Shown here piece after piece: positions 11,251 to 22,537 of a stretch of 64,000 nucleotides of DNA. This DNA is from Linum tenue. Lineage: Eukaryota > Streptophyta > Magnoliopsida > Malpighiales > Linaceae. Position 1 is the first letter of the stretch; the number at the start of each line of letters is the position of its first letter. The stretch spans positions 11,160,001-11,224,000 of the forward strand of contig CAMGYJ010000011.1 in assembly GCA_946122785.1 (NCBI GenBank). Reading direction: 5' to 3'. The position numbers and the translations under genes were made by a program. The notes under the pieces are model-generated. The model saw nothing but the letters and a program-made list of their open reading frames with translations. It did no database searches and was not told the DNA's origin.

Positions 11251-11818
11251 TGTTATGAAACTAATGAAAATATAAACAACTACAAGAGAAGATTAGAGAG
11301 GGAAAGACACAAGAGAAGAGAGAGGAAGAGTTCTTCTTATTCATTCTTCACTTTTGATACAATGGTGTGCTATATTTATAGGCACACTTTGGTAACCACT
11401 ACATCAATGCATATGAATGAGAGATAATGATGTAGAAATAGGGGGTTACATGTAACTCCCAAGTGAGCATCTAATGTGGTAGGTCATTGATCATCCATAT
11501 ATCAATATTTACATAATACTCCCCCTTGGATGACCACTAGATTGCATTATGCTATCTCATACTGCCTCATTAAAAACCTTACCAGGAAAACCCATTGGGA
11601 AAAAACCATGGTTAAGGGAAAAAGAGTGCAGTGTGTATATGCTCCCCCTCATGACCACATCACTTCAGATTATTGAGTCGTTGACCTCAAATTTCACGAA
11701 TAACTTTTAGAAAGATTGTTGTCGGGAGTGAGTTAGTGAATAATCTTCTAGATTGTCAATTTGATGTATGATTTTTAAATTTTCTTCATACATGATCGTC
11801 AGGATCATTTCCTTTAGA
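11251..11818 (-). repeat. 5' LTR of the copia element, truncated
   Basis: Shares almost all its sequence with the 3' LTR at 8244-8840 but stops at CCTTTAGA. It lacks the last 22 bp (the TGTTGGAT end in element orientation). This removes the outer end and the target duplication on that side. Confidence 0.85.
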
Positions 11819-13335
11819 AATAGTTTACAACTTATTTCTAATCTTTTATGTCAAGATCGAATTTTGCAGGTTGTACATTGGATTGGATGCCTATAAATTT
11901 CATCCATGACCCAACTCACTAACCAGTCCATCCAATAAATTTTGTGGGCTAGTTGTGCCTTTAGGTTTCATCCATGACCCACAAGAGGCCATCCTACCTT
12001 CCAAATGAAGGGATGTGTCCAAATTTGCTTTGCCACCGACTTTTCATTTGTTTGTTGATGACGAAAATCAGCAAGTTTTTTTTTGTCTCGTTGTCTCGTT
12101 GTAAGGGTGAGAATGGACAGAAAGATAGAAAAATGGAAACACATGGATTTTATTTGGATTATAATGGATCATCAAATATCAGTGAAATTTTGATAGATTT
12201 GATGAATCCGTCCATCCACATTAAGAGATTTTCATGATCCATCATAATAAAAAAATCTGGGTCACCAATTAATATTTAAATTTTAGCAATTCCTACCCAT
12301 CAAAACCGTTGACTAGTCATCAATTTATGTTGCAGTTTACTTGATTCAGAATTATGCAAATTAGTTCGTTACGTAGGCAGTGATAATAGACCCGACAAAT
12401 TCATGAAATAAAAACGCATAACAGGGTCTAGTGATTCATCATGAAGCTGCTTCGATTCAAGACTCAACACGGGCAAAGAAGATGTTCATAAACTAAGAAC
12501 AATGATTATGATGGTTATCTTAAAGTTACATTTGGACTTTGGATTGAAGTTGGTCTAACAAGAGTAAATGTTGTCATATATGAAACCCAAAAAAAGAATA
12601 GGTTGCTTCTAGTTCACTAAATTATGCCACATATATAAGGGGGAAATGAATATTTAAGAAAGAGGTACGAGACCAATGGATTGGACCATCAGTCCATCAT
12701 AAAAGTCTACCTCCAACGTTCTCTTACATTCCATACAAGTAGGGTGATATCCAGTCAGTTGATTTGTGAATAAACTATTAACCAATTACAAGGTAGCAAT
12801 GTGATTATCGATAACCTCAAATAACTTCTAGTGTAAGCAGTAACCGAATAGTTGATCATCGATTAAATAAAAACCGACCATGCATAACTATTTTTGTTTA
12901 TATCCTCAAAAAGACTATGTTCATTTCCCAAGAAAACACTTGACTTCGAACAAACAATTAACCATGTGAACTATGTTTCATCACTACACATGTATAAACA
13001 CAGATATCAAATCAAAACTTTTAACATAGTGAATAACTGAATATACATAGTTAGTTAGTTACGATATAATATTTTATAAATACATCCTAGTTTGACTAAC
13101 CAGTTTAAGTATGTAACAGTTTTGGCAGTCATATATGTAAATATATATCCTACTCGCACAAATTTTACACACCATAGCATAAAATCAGCTGATCTAAGAG
13201 TACTTCTTTCTACTGGCTGATCATAATATAACCCTTGCACACTGAAAATGTTCAATTTCTTTCCCATCCTTATCATCATCTGGGTTAAGAATGCATGTAG
13301 CAATCAATTCATTTCATAGTGAACTAATGAATTCA
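11819..13335. other. AT-rich intergenic region
   Basis: No gene or clear repeat structure seen. It contains an echo of a phrase (TTTCATCCATGACCCA at about 11898 and 11967). The last part is presumably the 3' flank of the ENTH gene. Confidence 0.5.
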
Positions 13336-15246
13336 TCAATACCCCATAGAGAATTGGCGTTCGTATCTTCTCTTCAAGAACTTGCCTACATCCGAAAAGC
13401 TCCTGAACCCGTTGCCGTTGTTATGGTAATTACCATTATTCTTCTCGCCGTAGTACTCCTTGTTCTTCTTGGGAGAAGTGGTCATCATCATCATCTTGTC
13501 GCAAAATCCGCCAACAAGCCCTTGCTGATCGGACGGCTTCCGATCGTCGTGATCACCACCGACGTCCAAAAGGGAGCCCTTTTCCTGAACTGTGTCGCCG
13601 CAGCAATCCCAGCGGTGGCTCCGCAATCGCAGAGTCTTCTTGATCACCGGATGATCATTACCATTATGAGTATCTTCACGACTTTCATTGTTGATGTTTT
13701 TATTGTTAACGTTGTCATCGGGTAATTCGACCGCTGCGGCGTCGTCGTCTAGATCGTTGGTGGTGAGGGCGAGGTTCTCGAGGCGGCAGATGTCCTCGAA
13801 GGTGGAGCCCGCGGTGGTGAAGGAGGCGTTGGAGACCGCGGAGGACGGCGTGGCCGCGGAAGACGTCGGAGAGGCGGCGGCGGAAGAAGGAGTGGAGCTG
13901 CCGAAGCCTTGGATTTCCTTGGAGATCTTGAGGGCTTTGAGGCGTGCTTCTCTCAGGGCGGTCCCGCCGCCACGGAGCAGGGCGAGGATGCTGGCGGATC
14001 TCTTGTGCATTTTGGCTCCCCAGTCGAACCTGTACGTGACGTGACATTCATAGTTTTACGTATGATTCATGATTCTGAAGAACTTAGTAGCGGCATGGAA
14101 AGAAGTTGATTTACCCTTTGTCGTCAATGAATTGGAATGTGCCAAGGTCTTCAATGATGTCGATGTCGTTGTGGAATTCTTCGGCGAGTTCCTCAGGACC
14201 ATGGGTCATTAGGAACTCGAGAAGGACCAACGTCTTGTAGGATTGCCTCCATTGCTTCCAATCTACCGTATCCAGCCTGCAGATTCATGTGTACGTACAC
14301 GTTCGTTCCCGGTTGGTGATACATATAAGATCAATGAAACCAACTGATTCTGCATACTAGTGGTTTTCTTTTTCCAAAATACTATTACTTACACTAAAAA
14401 TTCACACAACACAATACTTATACTACAATTTTCCAAAATACTAGAGTTTATTTGGTTCGCTGTAGTGTCAAGTGATCTAGATGGTGTTCGCAGGACAACT
14501 GGGCGATCTACCCAAAATATCAACAAACCTAAGCAAACTAAGCCCAGACCGAGGCATACAGGAGCCATCCACCAGATCACTGATGAGCTCAGTGATCTTG
14601 CCTCAAACATCTTTAAACAAATCAGCGATCTCTACACCTAACATATGTGGAAACTTTCCCTAAAAAAAAAAACATATGTGGAAACTTCAAACGACTTTAC
14701 GCTCCGTTATCTACACCTAACTGATCCCATTTGCCGCAATCTAGAGTGGTTCGCTCCGGTCTCCAGCAACCAGATACCTAGTTCGCTTGATACTCGAGCG
14801 AACCACATCAAACTTGTGTATTTTGGTAATTTTTAGTATGTGGTATTCTGGGATTTTTTTTTTTTTACATAAAGTTCAGTATTTTGGGGAAAATCCATAT
14901 ACTTCGAGCGTATGTACGTACCTTTTGTGAAGAATGTCGATGATTCTCCAATAAGCATCGACACCAAACGAAGCGACGGCGATTTGAGTCATGGTTTTAG
15001 CATCAGGACCCCATGGGTCGCTGTTTGTTGCTTCCTCAGTCAGCCTGACCACAAAGATGAACATATATAACAATCACGACCAAACTCGTCGTGTCAAAAG
15101 ATAGAGCATACATTGGCATTGCAGATGCAGAGGGCTCACAATTCTATCGGGGTAACGTCGGTTAGAGCCAGCCTTGCAGTTTTGTACTTGTCTTGAAGGA
15201 AAGAACATGCTTGCTTCTTCATCTGGTTTAAGAAAGGGGTTCCCAT
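13336..15246 (-). CDS. ENTH-domain (epsin-like) protein, 4 exons
   Basis: Exons: 15140-15246, 14922-15044, 14115-14276, 13336-14029; all joins are GT/AG and in phase, giving 361 residues. The protein starts MGTPFLNQMKKQACSFLQDK and has the ENTH signatures LTDVTPIELLTEEATNSDPW (residues about 25-44), AYWRIIDILHKR, and WKQWRQSYKTLVLLEFLMTH. Exon 3 ends with FHNDIDIIEDLGTFQFIDDKG and exon 4 begins FDWGAKMHKRSASIL. ENTH domains bind phosphoinositides and help form clathrin-coated vesicles. The C-terminal ~200 residues are Ser/Ala- then Asn/Asp-rich, low in complexity, with no NPF or DPF clathrin-adaptor motifs that I can see. It resembles the short plant ENTH/VHS proteins rather than EPSIN1-3. 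Function in traffic is inferred from the domain. Confidence 0.9.
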
Positions 15247-15552
15247 CTTGATCTTCTCACGAAGCCTGATCTCTGATTACTCGATCACCCATTGTTTGAA
15301 TGATAATTTAATAGCAAGGGAAAGTCGGAGATGACTCTGGCAATGGCGGTAGCCCTTAATTCTCGCTTGATGGCATATATGTGCGGATAGCCTTTGATTT
15401 GGTCTACAAATAGACCAAGCCAAAAATAACCAAATGACAACTGGCGTCTCTCCTGATATCGTCATTTCCCACTCTACCATTGTCATCACCATCTTCCTAT
15501 CACTTCCACCACCTGAATATACCCAGAACGCAGCCAGGTTCAGCTCAATTCT

Positions 15553-17230
15553 TTAAACTGCTAGCTTCATTTCTTCCAGTTCAGGCACTGCAACGTCTTC
15601 CCTCATCAAACTAGCGCAATCCCCCCCGCTCACCCTTCCACCAGCCTGGGCGAAGAGTTCCACGACCGCGGGCAACATGGCATAATACCTCCGCAGATCA
15701 TTTGCCATAGGCTCGCGGCTATTGAGATCACGAACGTGCCATACATATACCGGGGGAGCCAAATCATCAACAGTAGCCTCCTGCCATGCATGCTGACCAT
15801 CCCTCATCTGGTGCTTGAAAGCTTGGCAGTTCCTTACTCTGTGACCCTTGGGTCCAACTTGAATCTCAGGGCAATATCCGCAAGTATGAACAGCATACTC
15901 ACTTACGAGTTTCCGGATCCCTGATCGCATTACCTCCCATGATTCCATTCCTCGAATCGCAACCTCTGCAGCGGGAAGCAGTAAATGAATAAATACCTAT
16001 CTGACACATAACACACACCCATGTCCCAAACTCGAGAGAGTCTTGGACAGTTCGAAATATGAAATGGTAAACAAATGAGAAGTCAAGAACTAGGAAGGAA
16101 AACCTCCTAAGTTGACATATTTGGCGTCTGCAGGCTCGGTCACGTCAACTGGGTATTTCCTCTTCTCCCAAAAGCCACTAGTATTGATGTCTTTGCCTGG
16201 TGTGTCTTCTTCCTTGGGGAACCTGCGCTCGAAATCTATAATTCTACCAGCAACACTATAGGCAGGGAAGGTCCTTCTTCTTGTTGGGTACTCTGGAATG
16301 TTGACATCACCTTGGACACACAATTCAACAACTGCCGGAATCCGGTCGACTATGAGCTGCTCATCATGAGACACAGCTCTTCCAAGTCTGTCATACAGAT
16401 GGAAAGATTCGACTTGAGGCAAAATCTGTTCAACACCTCCCTTCATCCATCTGTGCTCTTTGTTCTTCAGGCTGCCCACTCCGTCACAAGTCCTAATCTT
16501 GTGAGGAGTATGGCCTACATGAACTTCTCCACAAACACTGCATAAATAAAGAAGTTGGGATCACACACAAAGAAAACTCTCAGGGGTCATTTGGATCCAG
16601 GTTTTTAATTTGTGAGATTTTGGCTCAAATTACTGGTTTAAAAACCCAGGTTTTTAATTTGTGGAATTTGTATGGGATTTTAAAATAACTGATCACCATC
16701 AGCTATTTCATAATTCCATAATGGTGGGTTTCTGAAATCTCTAATATTTAAAATCTCTCATCATATAATTGCTTTCCAAATGAGTGATTTTAATAAAATC
16801 CCACACTATGTAGGATTGTGCCCAAATCACACACCCAAAACCTGCATCCAAATGACCCCTCAAGGGAAATTCACCCACCATGCATCTGTGAATAATTTTA
16901 CCTGCAGGAATACAAAGCTAAGGTCTTTGCAACATTTGAGGCGCAACTCAACAATTCAGCTGTGGCGGCATAAACTTGATGAGCAACAGGGATCAATTCT
17001 TTGACCAATAGCCCATTCTCAGGCGGCCGCAAGATTTGTTCCCGCGCCGACTGTTTCTCTTCCCTCTCTAGTCTCGCCTTCCGCTTGAGCTCATTCACAC
17101 TCGTCACCCATGGCTTCCTTTCAGATCTCTTTAGCTTCCTGGGAAGCTCTGTCACAGTTGACACGGAAGAGTGTCTGATAAAAGTGCGCCACAAATTACT
17201 TCTCGAAACAAGCCTTGGACTGTACGACAT
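15553..17230 (-). CDS. APO-family protein (organelle RNA-binding), 3 exons
   Basis: Exons: 16902-17230, 16104-16537, 15553-15965, in phase, giving 391 residues. The start at 17230 (MSYSPRLVSRSNLWRTF) has an in-frame TAG six codons upstream, and the Arg/Ser-rich N terminus looks like an organelle presequence. After ENGLLVKELIPVAHQVY come two APO repeats: CSVCGEVHVGHTPHKIRTC, and TCGYCPEIQVGPKGHRVRNC followed by KHQMRDGQHAWQEATVDDL. Each has the paired CxxC...H...C arrangement thought to bind metal. APO proteins in Arabidopsis act on organelle RNA (group II intron splicing in chloroplasts or mitochondria). The length fits the family (about 330-440). Which of APO1-4 it matches cannot be settled here; the presequence suggests a mitochondrial or plastid location. 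Intron 1 carries a MITE. Confidence 0.9.
16583..16859. mobile_element. PIF/Harbinger-like MITE in APO intron 1
   Basis: Begins GGGGTCATTTGGATCC and ends ATCCAAATGACCCC, a 14-bp terminal inverted repeat. It is flanked by TCA at 16580-16582 and 16860-16862, a 3-bp duplication as made by PIF/Harbinger (Tourist-like) elements. It is 277 bp with no coding capacity and sits in the middle of intron 1. Confidence 0.78.
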
Positions 17231-17863
17231 TGTTCTGAAATTTGACTAGCTGCTCACTTCTTTCACTTGAATTTTCACCAAGCTTGAAGTTCTCCTAAGA
17301 AGCTAGGTCGATTGAAATCTCCCGCCGGTATGCGATAATTCTCTCGGCTTGACATTTTCACAAACAGCCTCCACGCACTGAAAGAAGCTCCACGTGGAGG
17401 GCTCCACCACGCCAAGAAAACCATACAACACATAGCCGTGAAGTCGGTCCAGTTCGGTTGGGGAAGATAACAAATCGCCGGTCTATGCAGGTAAAAAATG
17501 AATCACGAGAGAGATTCGAGGGGTTGGTAAGGTAGAAGCTATTTGCAGAGCTATGTGCAGAATTGGGAAAGAGAAGATGAAGAGATGCTGCCCACTCTTC
17601 GTCTTGTTTTTCCTTCTCAATTACCTGCGGGCTTGGGTCGCTAATATTTGAGTAGTAAGATTCATGGAAAAACTAAAGCCCAATATATGGATCGAAACTG
17701 ATTAACTTCGGCACAGTTTAACCGTGCTCTAGGGTTGCGGTTTTGGAATATTTTGGACACGTGATTGGGGCTAGGGTGCAACAGTCCGATTCGAACTAAT
17801 AGTGACCATGTTGATGTCGAGGTTTTAACCGACGTCGACTTCCTCAATTTTGGCCCCCCAAAG
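17231..17863. other. 5' flank of the APO gene
   Basis: Contains the presumed 5' UTR and promoter of the APO gene on the minus strand. No TATA box that I would trust, and no other open frame. Confidence 0.45.
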
Positions 17864-18492
17864 TGATTTGAAGTACCCCTTTATAGTAACCTTCTTTCGT
17901 GACGTTGCTTCCGATCGCTTCTTGCAAATAAGAGCCCGTCGGCCGATCTCAGCGGGGGCACCCTCCGACGCTCAAGTTAGTCCTTAGTGTGTGGGATTGA
18001 GTAGGTTACAAGGTGTTTGCAGGAGGTGAGCTCGAAGGGTGAGAGTCACTGATTGCAGTGGACGCTCTTAGGGTACTTCCACCGGTCTCTTGCCTTACCT
18101 TTCACTAGAGAGAATGAGCTAGTTATATAGTAATTACCAGGGGGGACAACGGGAGGACAGGTGTCGGCGCCGGAGATGTAGGAAAGACACGTCACTGGAC
18201 ATGTGTCGTCTAGGCCCATATGCTCCCGCCACGTGGTTGTACACATGTCAACCATGTTTCTGCCTAAGGGGAACACTCTTGCCATGTGCAAACTGATTGA
18301 GTAGAGGGCATGACACATGTGCAGGTAATACACATGCAATGGATCCAGGTGGCGAGAATAGATGTGAATCCAGGTACTGGGAGCAGGGGGCGACACCGGG
18401 CCTAGGTGCCGGGAGGAGGGCGAAGCCCGAGAGCGATAGTTGCCTGGGGACAGGGAACCAGCCGAGAGGACAAGACCCGGTGCCGGAACAAT

Positions 18493-19184
18493 TAGGGATG
18501 GCAATGGGTCGGGTTTTGCCAAACCCAAACCCATAGGTTTATCCGTGAAAAAACCCGGGGTAAAACCCAATGGGTTTGAAAATATCAAACCCGACCCAAC
18601 CCAACCCGCTGGGTATCCGCGGGTTCATGGGTACCGACGGGTTTTTATCGTAAAAAATTTACAATAACAAGTTCCTATCAAAATTAAAGTCAAATATCAA
18701 TCTCTCAATATAAATTATCCATATATAAAACACCATTCTAGAAAATTCAAGCAAATTACAAATTAACTATACAAATTGTTCAACACCAATCTAGAAAATT
18801 CAAGAAAATTGAAGCAAATCAAAAATTATCCATAAATAACATGATTAATTGAAACTTCTTCCTTTAAATTAAGTTTCTTCACTCTCCACTCGATAACATC
18901 AACTTCATTCTACACAATTAGAAAGAAAAAATTAGGCATTTCTCCACAAACATAAATAAGATTAGTTGTTTAGAATATTAAATATATCGAGAAAATTAAT
19001 TATATGGGTGTGGGCGGGTACCCATGGGTCGGGTTTACCTAAACCCAAACCCAACCCAACACGGTGAATAGTGAACCGGTTTAAACCCAAACCCGGCCCA
19101 AAACCCGTCAACACGGATTTTACCCGTGTTGACCGGGTTGGATCGGGTGGGTACCCGTGGATTCGAGTTTTGTTGCCATCCCTA
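18493..19184. mobile_element. Non-autonomous hAT element in the 3' LTR
   Basis: Begins TAGGGATGGCAATGGGTCGG and ends TTGCCATCCCTA, a 12-bp inverted repeat. It is flanked by the 8-bp duplication GGAACAAT at 18485-18492 and 19185-19192. The other LTR reads CCGGAACAATAGCGGG uninterrupted near 24808-24823, an empty site. The ends are rich in AAACCC/GGGTTT words and the middle is AT-rich. It is 692 bp and has no transposase. Confidence 0.93.
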
Positions 19185-19610
19185 GGAACAATAGCGGGCC
19201 CGGGCGCCAGGAGGCGAGAGGAGCCCAGAAGCAGTATCGGGCCCGGGCGCCGAGCTCCGGACGAGACAAAATGACCGGCGCCGGGAGAAGGGGCAATAGC
19301 GGACCTGGGTGCCGGAGGAGGGCAAAGCGCGGGAGCCGGGGTCCAGGAATGATGACGGGCCCGAGCGCCGGGAACTGGACGAGAGGTGAAGGCCCGCTGC
19401 TGGGAGCCGGGGCAATGGAGGGCCCGGGTGGTGCCGGGAGGAGAGCGGAGCCCGGGAGCGGGGGTCCGGGAACGATAAAGGGCCCAGGCTCCAGGAGCCG
19501 GACGAGAGGTGAAGGCCCGCTGCGGGAGCCGAGGCAATGATGGGCCCGGGTGCCGGGAGGAGGGCGGAGCCCGGGTGCCGCGAGGAGGGCGAAGCCCGAG
19601 AGCCGGGCTC
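19185..19610. repeat. GC-rich LTR minisatellite, short array
   Basis: Tandem units of about 120 bp built from phrases such as GACGAGAGGTGAAGGCCCGC and GGAGGAGGGCGGAGCCCGGG. About three units are present here, against about six in the other LTR. Frames read through it are Pro/Ser/Arg-rich and are composition artefacts. Confidence 0.8.
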
Positions 19611-19834
19611 GGAGGAAGGAACCCTAATCTTGGGGCAATCGCGAGGCACTGTATGATTTAATGTTGGCGGGCCATGCCACAATTGGGTACTAATTGGAGC
19701 TGGACGGGCCTGGCCCAATACTTCACCGGAGAGAGTCGTGGGCTGAGCACGATTGTCGGCCCAGGTGAAATAAAACACTATTTGAGCAAATGGTGAGCTG
19801 GTGCTGTAAAAATATTTTTACATTGGGTATATCA

Positions 19835-20190
19835 ATTGCCCCCCTTGCCGGCGAGAATCTGAAGATTCTCGGGGGCAAGCATGGTCTACCCCGTGATTAA
19901 TACCCAAATTTAATGTTGGGAGTTTATTAGAAGACTATATATCTTTTATATATTTTTTATTCATTGAATGTTGGTGGAAATTGCTTGGGAAGTGCACAAG
20001 TCTTGGATTTGGGGAGAGAATTTTCCCTCCTTATGACTTTGGCCTTCACTCTTCTTGATTCGCATGAGCAGAATAGAAGACTGTGCATTTTTCTTGAATT
20101 TTGGTCAAAGACCGTTTAGAAAATGCGAAAACCTTGGACCTTTTAGAAGAGAAAGTGTTCTCTTCCATGCTTTCCTCCTCTTTATCCTCC
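19835..20190. other. Polypurine tract and promoter-side region of antisense ORF 2
   Basis: 19835-19846 is the complement of the element's polypurine tract. The rest is non-coding and leads up to a plus-strand TATA box at 20191. Confidence 0.65.
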
Positions 20191-20198
20191 TATAAATA
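20191..20198 (+). promoter_or_regulatory. TATA box for the antisense ORF
   Basis: CTCCTATAAATAGCATC followed by CT-rich sequence typical of a plant transcription start. It lies about 250 bp upstream of the antisense ATG and on the antisense strand of the element, separate from the LTR promoters. Confidence 0.6.
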
Positions 20199-20438
20199 GC
20201 ATCTTCCTTTCTTCTTCATTCTTCACTTCATTCTTCTCCCAAAGTGCTCCCTTTCATTGAGAGAGAACTTGTTAGTTAGCGAGCGGTGGCAAGGCGAGGG
20301 TTAGCTCATAAGCTATTGGAGACTTGATCGCGTCAGGTATGACATCTTCCCCCTCCCCCCTAGCACTATGTAGTATGCTTGCATGTGGGGGGTAGGAGTA
20401 CTTAGTTTTTTTCTTTTTGTTTCTTCTCCGTCTCAGTT

Positions 20439-22320
20439 ATGGCACATCGGCGGGTGATGTCGAGTCGGGATTCCTCAAGAGGAGGAGTTGTCTCGTCGGA
20501 GGAGGATGAGGTTACTTCGAGGGAGGAGATGGCGATCCCGATACAAGTCGTCCCTGCGTTTGAAGGAGGGTGGTTTACTCCTGCACCGTTTACGACCCAG
20601 GGTTATGGATAGATACCTCGGTCGACCGAGCCTGTCAGAACGGGAGCTAGGGCGAGATACCGTGTGCGATCCTTGTTTGAGAGTTTCTCGAAGGATGATG
20701 TGGCGGGAGATTTGTATCGGGAGGCTGGGCGGACTGAGGACTTAACAAAGAGGATGGTGGAGCTGCAGGATACTCTGGCCTTGTATGGTATGCCAGATCA
20801 GTGGGAGTATGCTCTCCCCGGCCATGATGCCAACATTAACTCTTGTGGGTCCGGGTGACATTGCATTTTCTATGAGTCCCTCTCCTACGGGTTTCATGCC
20901 CCCTTGCACAAGTGGCTAGGCAAGGTGACGATAGATACTGGCCTGACCATTTGTTCGGTGGCACCCACATTCTGGGCATTCGTGGCAGCGTTTATTTCTC
21001 GCTGCAAGGAGAAGGGTATAAACCCTACCGAAGATCTATTCTATGGGTCTTTCAGAATTCGTCATGTTTCCTCGGGCAGTACCTCTTGGGGTTTGGAGCG
21101 TCGCTTCTATGGGCCCAAATCCGATCGGTGTTCCCCTTTTGGGTCTGTGATGAAGATAAAACAAAAGGGTTGGTATGATAAGTTTTTCTTCTTCTCCCCT
21201 CTGCCAGGAGAGTCCCAGTGGGCAGAGTGAGAGTCCCAGCGGGCGGAGCAGGAAAGTGCCCGTGCAGAGCAGGAGAGCGCCGGGGCAGAGCGCAAATTCA
21301 AAAGGGCGGAGCTGGAGAAGAAACGGGCGAGAGAGGATAAGGCAACTCTGGCCCAGGCGAGAGATGCACTTCGGAGGGAGCGTGGGATTTCCCAGAGGCT
21401 TAGGATAAAAAGGGATAAGACTTGGAGAACTATGAAGAAGGCGTTTTCCCGACTGTACTGTTTCTCCCAGGACATAGTCAATGAGATGCACCCCGGGGCC
21501 CCTCTTAGCGAGGCAGACCTCAAGAGGAGAATGGCTGAGCGAGTGGCCGCAGCGGCGGAAGCGGAGAGAGAGGCTGGATATGTTGTTGATGCCCCGAGTA
21601 TGTTGGAGGGGAGGATGACCAGACTGAAGAATCCCAAATTTCCTTGGGCATAATGGATGATGCTGCGGTTGACGACTTGGAGAATTTCACCGGGAACTAT
21701 ATGTCCGACCTCCATATTCCTGTGATTACGGATGACAATGGGTCGGGTCGGGGACGGATAGTGCATATCAGTTACCCTACCCAAAGTAGTTTGGGTTTTA
21801 CCCATACCCGCATAAGAAACGAGTAGAAAATTCAAACCATGCCCATACCCGTTCGGGTTTCGGGTATCCACGGTTATCCATAGGTAATAGGTTTTCTTTA
21901 TAACTCCAACCAATATGTTAATATTCACACGTATTCTCACGTTACGTAAGACGAAAAGTACAACAATAATTCACTAGAATGAAGAAAATTAATTAAAAAA
22001 CACAATTTCATAAACATTTTATATTTATATGCTAAAAATATGTTAGAGAAAAATATTGATTATTTCTAGACAAAATACATATGCATTACCCGATTACCCA
22101 GTTCGGGTTCGGATAGTGAGAAAACCATGCCCACCATTACCCTCAATATTCGGTTTTGGGTTTTACCCGTACCCACTAAAAGTCCTTCGGGTTCGGGTTT
22201 TACCCTACCCGATTAGATCGGATTCGGGTTTTACCCTACCCGATTAGATCGGATTCGGGCGGATATCCACAGTTACGGATATTTTTGCCATCCCTACCCG
22301 GGATCCCACTTTACTCGGGA
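20439..22320 (+). pseudogene. Antisense ORF of Tat element 2 (gypsy-type transposon protein)
   Basis: A probable 5' UTR intron runs from GTATGA (about 20337) to CAG at 20436, just before the ATG at 20439 (MAHRRVMSSRDSSRGG). The first frame stops at 20610-20612. Shifted frames then carry SLFESFSKDDVAGDLYREAG and a segment near 20890-21070 (GFHAPLHKWLGK ... GINPTEDLFYGSF) equivalent to the antisense protein of element 1. From about 21175 a coiled coil rich in Arg/Glu/Ala follows, ending NPKFPWA at 21653. A hAT element at 21727 interrupts the tail. At least two stops or frameshifts make it non-functional. Confidence 0.7.
21727..22295. mobile_element. Non-autonomous hAT element in the antisense ORF
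   Basis: Left end TACGGATGACAATGGGTCGG and right end TTTTGCCATCCCTA are degenerate versions of the ends of the hAT at 18493. Flanks CCTGTGAT (21719-21726) and CCCGGGAT (22296-22303) match at 6 of 8 positions, so the duplication is old. The ends are dense in GGGTTTTACCC-type words, as in the 18493 element. Length 569 bp. Confidence 0.7.
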
Positions 22321-22537
22321 ACACCGCCTGGTTTTGGTCACGCCGCCGGACCGAGCTCCGCCTTGGGCCCCGACCCTCCGACGGGGGCTTGAGTCGTGGT
22401 AGTCGGCTTCCTTTGTTTTCTTTAGTTGTTGTTTCATGCATACTTTGTTGCTTTTCATATCAATTTGGAATTTTCGATGTAATCCACGAACCATGCACTT
22501 TTATTATTATAAACTTTGCTAAGTGCGAGTGCTTTTA
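22296..22537. other. Spacer between antisense ORF and pol of Tat element 2
   Basis: Short non-coding spacer. It includes the GGCCCCGACCCTCCGACGG stretch common in plant gypsy elements. Confidence 0.5.

Larger units (their letters stand above)
8244..11818 (-). mobile_element. Ty1/copia element, internally deleted
   Basis: Two near-identical direct repeats (8244-8840 and 11251-11818) flank 2.4 kb. In minus orientation the right repeat is the 5' LTR, followed by CGTTATCAGCACGAAGC, a known type of plant copia post-LTR sequence. Internal remnants in order are a gag zinc knuckle and integrase, with the segment after integrase near 8960-9100. No RT or RNase H is recognisable between there and the 3' LTR, so that half was lost. 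Confidence 0.82.
17864..19834 (-). repeat. 3' LTR of Tat element 2
   Basis: In element orientation it begins TGATATACCCAATG immediately after a polypurine tract (AAGGGGGGCAAT, complement of 19835-19846). It aligns with 24459-26398 once the nested hAT elements are removed. It includes a minus-strand TATA-like ATTACTATATAAC near 18121-18133 and a GC-rich tandem repeat (19185-19600). The left edge is less certain than the right edge. Confidence 0.75.

Noticed and set aside
13291..14109. Plus-strand frames opposite the ENTH gene
   Set aside because: Shadows of the low-complexity ENTH exon 4 on the other strand; the spliced minus-strand model has clear domain support.
18962..19778. Long minus-strand frames (191 and 198 codons)
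   Set aside because: They span the hAT/LTR junction and the short minisatellite array; composition artefact.
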